Of a stretch of 11,316 bases of DNA, positions 1 through 6,241 are shown one piece after another. The DNA lies in the NCBI GenBank assembly GCA_030626685.1, contig DAOUTL010000033.1:1-11316 (forward strand), read 5' to 3'. The position numbers were made by a program, and so were the translations under genes. Within the stretch, counting starts at the first letter, position 1. Every line of letters begins with the position of its first letter. Under the pieces are notes generated by a model. It did not search any database. It was not told where the DNA came from and was given only the letters and a program-made list of their open reading frames with translations. This DNA is from Candidatus Bathyarchaeota archaeon. GTDB taxonomy: Archaea; Thermoproteota; Bathyarchaeia; Bathyarchaeales; Bathycorpusculaceae.

Positions 1-879
1 ATATACGCTAGGGAGAACCGCTACATGACGGAGTATGGCACATCGAGACTAAATGAGCTTGAATATCTCCCGTGTGCATGCCCAAAATGCTCAAAAATAA
101 CTCCAAAAGAAGTTTTGGAAATGCCTCAAAAAGAGAGACAAGTTTTTCTGGCTGAACACAACCTTTACGTGTGCCTTGCTGAGTTAAAACGGGTAAAGCA
201 AGCGATAAAAGATGGCAGATTATGGGAATATTTGGAATTGAGAACTCACGGACATCCAGCCTTACTTCAAGCATTAAAAAAGCTAAAGAAATACGAGGAC
301 TTCATCGAAAAACACAGTCCAGTAACAAAAAAGAGCGGCCTTTTCTTTTTCAATTCCGTGGGACTTGTTCGACCAGAAGTTGTTCGATATAGAAAGAGAT
401 TGGCTGAAAGGTATGCTCCGCCAGATAAAGCGGAGATTCTTTTGTTAATGCCTCAAACTCGAACAAAACCATTTCACAAGTCGAGGGAATTCAAAGAAAC
501 TGTTAAGCTGTTTCGAAGCGTGCTCAAAAGCTCGTTAAATAAGGTTCACATATGTTTTTATGCGTTTCCATTCGGTGTAACTCCAATTGAGCTTGATGAA
601 GTTTATCCCCTCTCGCAGTACGAGGCGGTTCTTCCACCCGATAAAGAAGCAATAGAGTACATAGCGAATCAAGTAGAAGGCTATGTTAGCCGCGCAAACT
701 ATGAAGCCGTTGCATTGCTTAATGATTCGGAAAGCTGGGGCAATGTTATTCTGAAGGCTTGCAGAAAAGCTTGTTTGAAGAAAAACATTAAGTTTAAATG
801 TTTTAGTGTCAAAGAGAAGCGGAGTGAAGCCATGTTGAAAAGTATCGAAAAACTTTTGCAGCAAACTCCGAGCGAGTAG
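1..879 (+). CDS. tgtA: Archaeosine tRNA-guanine transglycosylase, 5'-truncated by window edge
   Basis: The reading frame is already open at base 1 (IYAREN then RYMTEYGTSRL), so the ATG at 25 is internal and the gene starts upstream of the window. ArcTGT exchanges guanine 15 in the D-loop of archaeal tRNA for preQ0, the first committed step to archaeosine. Visible residues 1-100 (window numbering) are the end of the TIM-barrel domain with its zinc site: C25, C27, C30 (CACPKC) and H53 (LAEHNLYV). The stretch KQAIKDGRLWEYLELR is typical of the family. Residues about 140-270 match the C1/DUF5591 domain shared with ArcS, including FPFGVTPIELDEVYPLSQYE. The protein ends about 20 residues later, so the C2 and PUA domains of full-length ArcTGT are absent. 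The nucleophile Asp lies outside the window, so a diverged ArcS-like protein cannot be excluded. The PHP gene follows after 2 nt. Confidence 0.85.
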   Translation: MYARENRYMTEYGTSRLNELEYLPCACPKCSKITPKEVLEMPQKERQVFLAEHNLYVCLAELKRVKQAIKDGRLWEYLELRTHGHPALLQALKKLKKYEDFIEKHSPVTKKSGLFFFNSVGLVRPEVVRYRKRLAERYAPPDKAEILLLMPQTRTKPFHKSREFKETVKLFRSVLKSSLNKVHICFYAFPFGVTPIELDEVYPLSQYEAVLPPDKEAIEYIANQVEGYVSRANYEAVALLNDSESWGNVILKACRKACLKKNIKFKCFSVKEKRSEAMLKSIEKLLQQTPSE

Positions 880-881
880 CC

Positions 882-1487
882 TTGATCAGAGTTGATTTAC
901 ACGTTCATACAATGTATTCATTCGACGCCTCAATCCATCCGAAAACCATAGTAGATCAGCTTTACGCCCATCCCTTAATCAAGGCCATAGCCATAACAGA
1001 TCACAATACAGTTGAGGGATATTACAAAGTGCGTAAATTAGCCTCCGCATACCAAGACATTCTGATAATTCCAGGAGTTGAGGTAAGCGCAGTTGAAGGT
1101 GACTTAATAGTTTTAGGTGTTGCAGAATTGCCGCCGACGCCGTGGACCGTTGAAAACGTGATTGATTTCGCAAGAGAAAGAGGAGGCGTAGTTGCTGTTC
1201 CCCATCCATATAGGGCATACGGTTTAGGCGACTCAGCGAAAAACTACGACGTTGACGCCATAGAGATTTTGAATGGTAGAGCGGGACCCCACATTAATAA
1301 GCTGGCTGAAAACTTGGCGAAAGCAGCAAACTTGCCCGGTGTTGCTGGAAGCGATGCACACAGAGTTAGTCAATTATGGACTGCTTATACAGAGGTACAA
1401 GCTTCTTCAGATACCGATGAGATTTTAAAGGCTGTAAGGAAAGGGTTGGTTAGAGTTGCTTCAACAAGAAAGTCAATACATTTTTAA
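882..1487 (+). CDS. PHP-domain metal-dependent phosphoesterase
   Basis: This 201-residue protein is a stand-alone PHP domain, a metal-dependent phosphoester hydrolase fold found in YciV/RNase AM-like enzymes, histidinol phosphatases and polymerase exonucleases. Metal-binding motifs appear in order: H7 and H9 (DLHVHT), D15, D40-H41 (ITDHN), E67 (PGVEVS), H108 (VPHPYR), and D158 and H160 (GSDAH). After E67, where many relatives have a His (GHxLxLG), this protein has GDLIVLG, so the metal site may differ. The TTG at 882 is the natural start because it gives the usual IRVDLHVHT N-terminus; it lies 2 nt after the tgtA stop, implying co-transcription. The substrate cannot be read from sequence; short archaeal PHP proteins are mostly uncharacterised, and a nucleotide or oligonucleotide phosphoesterase is a reasonable guess. 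A TTTTTAAAAG stretch over the stop codon (1481-1490) could be a TATA element for the next gene. Confidence 0.85.
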   Translation: MIRVDLHVHTMYSFDASIHPKTIVDQLYAHPLIKAIAITDHNTVEGYYKVRKLASAYQDILIIPGVEVSAVEGDLIVLGVAELPPTPWTVENVIDFARERGGVVAVPHPYRAYGLGDSAKNYDVDAIEILNGRAGPHINKLAENLAKAANLPGVAGSDAHRVSQLWTAYTEVQASSDTDEILKAVRKGLVRVASTRKSIHF

Positions 1488-1529
1488 AAGAGCTGAAAGC
1501 ATGATTAATGCATTAGCGGATGAAAAGAA

Positions 1530-2795
1530 ATGAGTCCACTACAAATCAGGTTTCTAGGCGGAACCCGTGAAGTCGGTAGAAATGCAATAGCCGTAAAAAC
1601 CCAAAAAACACAAGTTTTGCTAGACTATGGAGTCATGCTTAACCATGAGCCAGGATTCCCAATGCACATACCACCAAAAGACGTGGACGCAATAATTTTA
1701 ACCCACAGCCACCTCGACCACTCAGGGGCAATCCCCATATTTTATATTCACGGAAAGAAACCGCTTTACACAAACAAATTAACCTCAGAACTAAACCAAC
1801 TATTAATTTCAGATTTCATCCACCTTTCCAGCTACTACCTACCCTTTGAATATCTTGAACTAAAAACCATGATGAGAAACAGCAAGCACGTAGACTTCGG
1901 CGTCGAAGAAAAAATCGGAGACATCAAATTCCAGCTCTTAAACGCTGGACACATCCCTGGGAGCGCACAAATACTAATCGAGACTGAAGGAAAAAAACTG
2001 CTCTACACAGGCGACTTCAACACCGAGGACACAAGGCTTTTGAAAGGCGCGAAAATGGAATACAACGACTTAGATGCTGTGATAATCGAAAGCACCTATG
2101 CAGATGAGGAACACACAGAACGCTCAGAACTAGAGAAACAGTTCATAGCAGAGGCCACCGACATCGTAGAGATGGGAGGCACCGTTCTTGTTCCAGCCTT
2201 TGGAGTTGGGAGATCCCAAGAAATCGCATGCATCCTAGCTGCTCACAAGTTTGAATATCCAGTCACTATTGACGGTATGATCCGTGGAGCAAATAGCATA
2301 ATGATGAAACACGGTCAGTTCCTGCGAGACCCAAAACTGTTTAATGATGCTTTACATTCCGCTCATTGGATTGAAGGCTGGAGAGACCGAAGAAAAGCCG
2401 CTAAAAAACCTGGTGTTATCATTTCGACTGCAGGCATGCTTAAGGGCGGTCCATCCGTATTTTACATATCAAAGATTGGGAAAAAAGCGCGTAATGCCGT
2501 CTTTCTAGTCAGCTATCAGATACCAGGCACACCTGGAAGACAGTTACTTGACAAGGGTATATGCGTTATTGACGGAAAGATGCGAAAGATTAAGGCACGG
2601 GTTGGGCACTTCGATTTTTCATCCCACTGCGGAGCAAGCGAGCTTAAAGAATCCGTGAAAAAGCTGGGTGGAAAACCAAAGGTTTATGTAGTTCACGGCG
2701 CGGAAGGAAACTGTGAACTTTTCACAAAATGGATAAGGAATGAATTAGGTTTAGAAGCCACTGCGCCCAAGACCGGGGACGTTGTTAAGGTTTAG
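1530..2795 (+). CDS. aCPSF2-type beta-CASP ribonuclease (MBL fold)
   Basis: This 421-residue protein is a metallo-beta-lactamase/beta-CASP nuclease, the family of eukaryotic CPSF73 and bacterial RNase J. It would act in the cytoplasm on RNA 3'-end formation, processing or decay. Motif 1 is D32 (LLDYG); motif 2 is H59, H61, D63, H64 (THSHLDHSG); motif 3 is H141 (AGHIPGS); motif 4 is D162 (YTGDFN). The beta-CASP motifs are E187 (IESTYAD), H366 (SSHCG) and H389 (VVHGAE). The zinc and catalytic set is complete. It has no N-terminal KH domains, which separates it from aCPSF1, and the length fits aCPSF2; aRNase J is the main alternative. The ATG at 1530 has GGATGA 6 nt upstream. The stop overlaps only the over-extended 5' end of the archaemetzincin frame. 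Confidence 0.88.
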   Translation: MSPLQIRFLGGTREVGRNAIAVKTQKTQVLLDYGVMLNHEPGFPMHIPPKDVDAIILTHSHLDHSGAIPIFYIHGKKPLYTNKLTSELNQLLISDFIHLSSYYLPFEYLELKTMMRNSKHVDFGVEEKIGDIKFQLLNAGHIPGSAQILIETEGKKLLYTGDFNTEDTRLLKGAKMEYNDLDAVIIESTYADEEHTERSELEKQFIAEATDIVEMGGTVLVPAFGVGRSQEIACILAAHKFEYPVTIDGMIRGANSIMMKHGQFLRDPKLFNDALHSAHWIEGWRDRRKAAKKPGVIISTAGMLKGGPSVFYISKIGKKARNAVFLVSYQIPGTPGRQLLDKGICVIDGKMRKIKARVGHFDFSSHCGASELKESVKKLGGKPKVYVVHGAEGNCELFTKWIRNELGLEATAPKTGDVVKV

Positions 2796-2805
2796 AGTGA
2801 AATGT

Positions 2806-3357
2806 ATGAAAATCGGAATCTTGCGCATTGGACAAGTAGACTCTTATGTAATAAGCAGAATTCAAGAAAACTTGAACATTATTTTTCCCAGAACAACAGG
2901 CACATTACTTACTGAAACATTGTCCATACCAGAAGAAGCCTTCAACAAGACAAGACAGCAATACAGCTCAAACAGTTTACTAAGCAAGGTTCACAGCTAC
3001 GCTGAAAAAGAGGAAGCTCTAAACCGCGTTTTAGGAATTGTGGATGTCGACATTTTCGTTCCAGAATTAAACTTCGTCTTCGGGGAAGCGGAATGCCCGG
3101 GAAAAGCAGCTTTAATATCTTTATGGAGGCTTAAACCGGAATTCTACGGAAAAACTTCAAACATGGAACTTTTTATCCAGAGAAGCACAAAAGAGGCTAT
3201 ACACGAACTCGGACACACTTTGGGTTTAAGACATTGTTCTAACCCGTTTTGTGACATGTATTTCTCAAATTCCATATTCGAAACCGACAGAAAGCAAAGC
3301 TTATTCTGCAGCAAATGCCACTTAAAAATTGAAAAAATCGTGGATAAACTAGGTTAG
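2806..3357 (+). CDS. amzA: Archaemetzincin zinc metalloprotease
   Basis: This is a 183-residue member of the archaemetzincin family, compact zinc proteases or aminopeptidases found in archaea and some eukaryotes. The signature is complete: H133-E134-L-G-H137-T-L-G-L-R-H143 gives the catalytic zinc triad and general base. C144, C149, C168 and C171, with the CxM Met (M151), give the second structural zinc site (HCSNPFCDM and FCSKC). The frame is open upstream to a TTG at 2782, but that would overlap aCPSF2. The ATG at 2806 gives the expected N-terminus MKIGILRIG and lies 10 nt after the aCPSF2 stop, so I chose it; GTG at 2797 is a weaker option. No signal peptide or membrane segment is seen, so it should be cytoplasmic. 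The natural substrate is not known from sequence. Confidence 0.9.
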   Translation: MKIGILRIGQVDSYVISRIQENLNIIFPRTTGTLLTETLSIPEEAFNKTRQQYSSNSLLSKVHSYAEKEEALNRVLGIVDVDIFVPELNFVFGEAECPGKAALISLWRLKPEFYGKTSNMELFIQRSTKEAIHELGHTLGLRHCSNPFCDMYFSNSIFETDRKQSLFCSKCHLKIEKIVDKLG

Positions 3358-3361
3358 AGCC

Positions 3362-4198
3362 TTGAATGCCAAGTTTAAGGTCGGACTCATACATTTAACA
3401 CCTATCCTAGCAAGCCTACTATCTGGAATGTTGTGTGCCCTCCTAATTTCAACAGCTCCATTGGAAATTTACGAAGTTACCCCTTTTCCCGAGGGCATTT
3501 TTGGGTCTATTGGTAACGCATGTTACTTTGTTGTTCTCGTTGGAGTTGGCGCGTCACTTTTATATCTGCTTTTAAAACGGAAAAACCATAAATTGATTAC
3601 TTTGATTACCGGCTTTGCTTTAACAACCGCAGTTTTTACGCTTTCCATCATTTATCTATCCGCAACATTTTCAAAGTTCGCCATCCCTCAAATCGAAACC
3701 TTAACCCTAATTCTGAGCTTGTCATTGCTCATAACAGTCACAGTTGACTTCGTAATTTTTCGAAGCCGCAGCAAAGTTTGTGACTTAGTAGTTATATGTT
3801 TAGGAGGAGCCCTAGGCGCGTTTTTAGGAGTTTCAATTCCAACTTTAAGCGCAATTATGATTCTATGCTTTCTAGCGGTTTACGATGTATTTGCGGTTTA
3901 TCATGGACCTGTGGGAAAAATAGTTCACGGCGGAGGACTTGATCAACTTCGTGGTTTAAGCTTCTCTTTCAAGAATCTTCAGATAGGATTGGGTGATTTA
4001 ACTTTTTATTCCATGCTTTCGGGGCATATGCTTATTAAATTCGGCTTTATTCCATTCCTAGCCTCCATAATTGGCATTTTATTCGGATGCCTCTTATCGT
4101 TTAAAATGCTGGAAAGGAAGGGAATGTTCCCTGGGCTACCCTTTCCTATGCTTTTCGGTTTAACAGCAAGCTTACTTGCCTCATTAATACAATTCTAA
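3362..4198 (+). CDS. Presenilin-like intramembrane aspartyl protease (A22 type)
   Basis: This 278-residue, very hydrophobic protein has about nine candidate membrane segments, matching presenilin and signal-peptide-peptidase topology. The two catalytic aspartates stand out: D175 in LAVYDVFAVYHGP (YD motif) and D212 in QIGLGDLTFYSML (GxGD motif), each in a late membrane helix. The third signature, PAL, normally PALP, aligns with PGLPFP at 257-262, so the Ala is missing. The family cleaves transmembrane helices within the bilayer; the archaeal homologue from Methanoculleus was the structural model for presenilin. The TTG at 3362 lies 4 nt after the amzA stop and gives a short cytosolic N-terminus before the first helix. 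No good Shine-Dalgarno site is seen, which fits translational coupling. The gene ends its cluster, and its stop overlaps that of a possible minus-strand ORF. Confidence 0.87.
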   Translation: MNAKFKVGLIHLTPILASLLSGMLCALLISTAPLEIYEVTPFPEGIFGSIGNACYFVVLVGVGASLLYLLLKRKNHKLITLITGFALTTAVFTLSIIYLSATFSKFAIPQIETLTLILSLSLLITVTVDFVIFRSRSKVCDLVVICLGGALGAFLGVSIPTLSAIMILCFLAVYDVFAVYHGPVGKIVHGGGLDQLRGLSFSFKNLQIGLGDLTFYSMLSGHMLIKFGFIPFLASIIGILFGCLLSFKMLERKGMFPGLPFPMLFGLTASLLASLIQF

Positions 4199-4296
4199 AC
4201 TTTCATGCCGCCTGCAGATTCAAATGCCTGATATGAATAGAGTGTGGGATTGCCCTCCATCTTGCGTAAAACTGCATGTTCCCTCCATGAAATCAA
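4195..4296 (-). CDS. Possible small protein, 33 codons, function unknown
   Basis: I do not recognise this peptide. On the minus strand a frame runs from TTG (4296-4294) to TAG (4197-4195), and includes WREHAVLRKMEGNP and YQAFESAGGMKV. The amino-acid mix looks coding-like rather than random: it is polar with one Trp, no Cys and few runs. It sits in a 218-nt gap that is unusually long for this DNA. A BRE/TATA-like AAAGAAAATTTAATT lies on the minus strand about 24 nt before the TTG, the spacing expected for a leaderless archaeal transcript. An internal ATG at codon 13 (4260) is the alternative start. The open frame extends upstream to TGA at 4350-4348, so it could instead be the remnant of a decayed gene. 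Its stop overlaps the end of the presenilin-like gene in convergent orientation. Confidence 0.3.
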   Translation of the reverse strand: MISWREHAVLRKMEGNPTLYSYQAFESAGGMKV

Positions 4297-4303
4297 GTAG
4301 AGA

Positions 4304-4335
4304 TTTGTTGAACAATTAAATTTTCTTTGTTGAAC
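4304..4335. repeat. 10-bp direct repeat TTTGTTGAAC flanking an AT-rich core
   Basis: Two exact copies of TTTGTTGAAC lie at 4304-4313 and 4326-4335. Their starts are 22 bp apart, roughly two helical turns, with AATTAAATTTTC between them. The placement on both sides of a TATA-like core would suit a dimeric regulator binding over a promoter. A chance repeat in AT-rich DNA is also possible. Confidence 0.35.
4313..4329 (-). promoter_or_regulatory. Candidate BRE/TATA element for the small minus-strand ORF
   Basis: Read on the minus strand, this AT-rich core contains AAAGAAAATTTAATT, a purine-rich BRE-like part followed by a TATA-like part. Its centre (about 4318-4320) is about 24 nt from the TTG at 4296, so transcription could begin at the start codon. 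It lies between two copies of TTTGTTGAAC. Inferred from spacing and composition only. Confidence 0.3.
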
Positions 4336-4348
4336 GAAAGAGACTATT

Positions 4349-4365
4349 CAGAGGAGCATCCTCTG
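4349..4365. other. Perfect 7-bp inverted repeat with 3-nt loop
   Basis: CAGAGGA at 4349-4355 and TCCTCTG at 4359-4365 are exact inverse complements separated by GCA. The stem would be stable in RNA. It has no following T-tract, so it does not look like a terminator. It lies just upstream of the candidate promoter of the acetyltransferase gene. Confidence 0.45.
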
Positions 4366-4374
4366 CCCGTTAAT

Positions 4375-4390
4375 CGGAAAGTTCATTAAG
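4375..4390 (+). promoter_or_regulatory. Candidate promoter of the tandem-GNAT gene
   Basis: CGGAAAG (4375-4381) resembles a BRE and is followed by TTCATTAAG (4382-4390), a weak TATA match. The spacing to ATG 4417 is about 30 nt and no Shine-Dalgarno site precedes the ATG, which fits a leaderless or nearly leaderless transcript. The TATA match is imperfect, so this is tentative. Confidence 0.3.
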
Positions 4391-4416
4391 TCTAACTCTG
4401 CTCTTCAATAATAACT

Positions 4417-5310
4417 ATGAAAAGCGAACATGCAAAGCCTAAGATCTGTGTGCGGAAAGCCCGCAGTTCTGACAGTGAGGCAGTGTTCAAATTTTGTGAG
4501 AAAACGTGGAGTTGGGGCGATTACATACCGAAGGTTTGGGATAGGTGGCTTAAAGAGAAAAATGGCAGAGTGTTTGTGGCTACAATCAACTGTGTGCCCG
4601 TTGGAATATCCCATTTAAGCATAGATAAACCCCATGAGGTATGGCTGAGCGCGGCGAGAACAGACCCGAAATATAGGCGGATTGGAGTGGCAACGGCAAT
4701 AACTAAAAAATGTTTAGAATACGCCAAGCGAAAAGGCGCAAAAGTGGCGAGACTTGTAACAGAATCGGATAACACAGCTGCACGAGCGGCGCTACAAAAA
4801 CTCGGATTCAAGCCAACAGCAGAATTCGTTGAAATGGCAACAGAAGATGTGTCGAAGGAAAAAAGCAAAAACTCACAACGGGTAGAAGAAAACGAAACAG
4901 AGGCAATATGGGATTACTTGAAAAACTCAGAAACTTATCGTAAAGCAGCAGGCTTATACACTGTTCTATACCATTGGTTTTCGCTAGAAAAACAAGACCT
5001 TGAACGTTTTGTTGAACGACGGAAAACAATAGCGCATAAAAACGAAATGGGCGACATGGATGGTTTGACGATGATTGATGATGCAACAGCACAGGAATGG
5101 CGTGAAAACACCATGCAAACATGCTATATAGACGGAGACTACGACGCAGTGTTTGACATGATAAAATTTCTTAAAAGTCGCTGCTACGCTTTAGGCGTCA
5201 AGAAGATTCACGGATTCACCTGCAACCACAAACCGATAACCACAGCGTTAGAAAAACTCGGTTTTGAACCGCCAGACTCAACAGAAATAGTTTATGAGAG
5301 AAAAATATGA
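4417..5310 (+). CDS. GNAT-family N-acetyltransferase with degenerate second GNAT half
   Basis: This 297-residue protein is predicted to transfer acetyl from acetyl-CoA to an amine of unknown identity. Residues about 10-140 form a normal GNAT domain. Motif A is RTDPKYRRIGVATAI, with the CoA-pyrophosphate loop R87-x-x-G90-x-A92, and motif B follows as NTAARAALQKLGFKP (119-133). A charged linker (about 142-165) leads to a second half whose end, NHKPITTALEKLGFEP (270-285), mirrors the first. The second half has no visible RxxGxA loop, so it probably does not bind CoA normally. It may serve substrate binding or dimer packing. The ATG at 4417 is the first good start and lacks a Shine-Dalgarno site. 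The gene stands alone on its strand, converging on the nuclease gene with a 3-nt gap. A RimI-like protein acetyltransferase is possible but not shown. Confidence 0.8.
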   Translation: MKSEHAKPKICVRKARSSDSEAVFKFCEKTWSWGDYIPKVWDRWLKEKNGRVFVATINCVPVGISHLSIDKPHEVWLSAARTDPKYRRIGVATAITKKCLEYAKRKGAKVARLVTESDNTAARAALQKLGFKPTAEFVEMATEDVSKEKSKNSQRVEENETEAIWDYLKNSETYRKAAGLYTVLYHWFSLEKQDLERFVERRKTIAHKNEMGDMDGLTMIDDATAQEWRENTMQTCYIDGDYDAVFDMIKFLKSRCYALGVKKIHGFTCNHKPITTALEKLGFEPPDSTEIVYERKI

Positions 5311-5313
5311 AGT

Positions 5314-5694
5314 TTACGAAGAAACGTGCTGGATAAAGGTTTCAGGCGTGTACTGTAGTATCCCCCTAGCGTGATAGGCAAACCCTTTAGCAACTAAAAC
5401 CTTCAAAATCTTTTCAGGACATAAACGCTTCTGTATTAAAAGCTCCAAAGCACGCGTGTAATTGCGGTTAAGCTCCCGCACAGCCAACAGTTGCTTCTTA
5501 CGAGACAAAACATAATTCTTACACTCAACCAAATAAGCTAAAGACATGTTAGGTTTCACAGCCAAAACATCACAATGATTTCGACGAGTAAAAACAATGT
5601 AACCCTTCTTCTTAAACGCCCCAGCAATCATATCCTCAAGTAAAGTGCCACTCACACCAACACCACATAGTATGGTAAAGCTTCCATAGCTCAC
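5314..5694 (-). CDS. Small PD-(D/E)XK-fold nuclease
   Basis: This 126-residue protein shows the restriction-endonuclease-like core in a Hjc/Mrr-type order. GTLLEDMIAGAFKKKGY gives the N-terminal helix with E20, CDVLAV gives D42, and YLVECKNY gives E57-x-K59. These are the expected metal ligands and catalytic Lys. The C-terminal half is helical and basic, with no second recognisable domain. It is probably a DNA-acting nuclease (repair, Holliday-junction-like or host-defence), but the target cannot be read from sequence. The start is GTG at 5694-5692, about 24 nt from the palindromic TTTAAA at 5715-5720, which suits a leaderless transcript. The GTG at codon 14 is a possible shorter start. It is divergent from the ribosomal operon and shares its promoter region, and it converges on the GNAT gene. 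Confidence 0.75.
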   Translation of the reverse strand: MSYGSFTILCGVGVSGTLLEDMIAGAFKKKGYIVFTRRNHCDVLAVKPNMSLAYLVECKNYVLSRKKQLLAVRELNRNYTRALELLIQKRLCPEKILKVLVAKGFAYHARGILQYTPETFIQHVSS

Positions 5695-5773
5695 TATATA
5701 ACCTTAAAGGAAAGTTTAAATAAAATATGGTTTATTTCGTAGTTAGCTTCAAACAAAACATGGATGGCTACTA
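5695..5773. promoter_or_regulatory. Divergent promoter region for rps13 operon and nuclease gene
   Basis: AAAGTTTAAATAAAA at 5711-5725 is a good archaeal BRE plus TATA box for the plus strand. It would place a transcription start near 5743 and a leader of about 30 nt before the TTG of rps13. The TTTAAA core (5715-5720) is palindromic, so it can read the other way for the nuclease gene starting at 5694. This is inferred from motif and spacing. Confidence 0.6.
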
Positions 5774-6235
5774 TTGTCAAAAGAATTTCGTCATATAATC
5801 AGAATTACAGGCACAGACGTAGACGGCGCTCTAAAAGCACCCTACGCCCTAACAAAAATTAAGGGAATAAGCCTTAACCTCGCAAATGCAATATTGAAAA
5901 AAGCTGGAATAGACCCTGACGTGAGGGCAGGTTTTCTAGCAGAGGCTAAAGTTGAAAAAATAGAGGAAATAATAAAAGAGCCAACGAAGTTTGGACTGCC
6001 AAACTGGCTCCTAAACAAGAGAAAGGATTTAGAAACTGGAAAAGACCTACACTTAATCAGAGCAGACCTTACCTTAAGAACTAAGATGGACATTGACAAG
6101 ATGACGGAGATAAAATCGTGGCGGGGATACCGCCATGCTTATGGACTGAAAGTGCGTGGACAAAGGACAAGGAATACTGGAAGAAAAGGGAAAGCTGTTG
6201 GAGTGAGAGTGACAACGAAAAAGAGAAGGATGTAA
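5774..6235 (+). CDS. rps13: Small ribosomal subunit protein S13 (uS13)
   Basis: This 153-residue protein is archaeal S13, which sits in the head of the 30S subunit and contacts the P-site tRNA and the bridge to the 50S subunit. The N-terminus EFRHIIRITGTDVDG and the helix-hairpin-helix stretch YALTKIKGISLNLANAILKKAGI are typical. The C-terminal tail HAYGLKVRGQRTRNTGRKGK is the conserved basic, rRNA-contacting tail. Length matches archaeal homologues. The start is TTG at 5774; the two ATGs just upstream (5760 and 5764) are out of frame. It is the first gene of the ribosomal and RNA polymerase operon, and rps4 follows after 6 nt. Confidence 0.97.
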   Translation: MSKEFRHIIRITGTDVDGALKAPYALTKIKGISLNLANAILKKAGIDPDVRAGFLAEAKVEKIEEIIKEPTKFGLPNWLLNKRKDLETGKDLHLIRADLTLRTKMDIDKMTEIKSWRGYRHAYGLKVRGQRTRNTGRKGKAVGVRVTTKKRRM

Positions 6236-6241
6236 ACAGTC

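Noticed and set aside
1506..1515. Palindrome TAATGCATTA upstream of aCPSF2
   Set aside because: A 10-bp palindrome is expected several times by chance in a window of this size, and nothing else supports an operator here.
2782..2805. Longer archaemetzincin starting at TTG 2782
   Set aside because: It overlaps aCPSF2 and adds residues before the family N-terminus MKIGILRIG; ATG 2806 fits better.
4253..4288. Direct repeat CCCTCCAT (4253-4260 and 4281-4288)
   Set aside because: Only 8 bp, two copies; it may simply reflect similar bases within the small minus-strand ORF. No array or spacer pattern that would suggest CRISPR.
4199..4416. tRNA or other structured RNA gene in the gap
   Set aside because: No cloverleaf, T-loop GTTCGA-type sequence or acceptor pairing was found; only the short hairpin is present.
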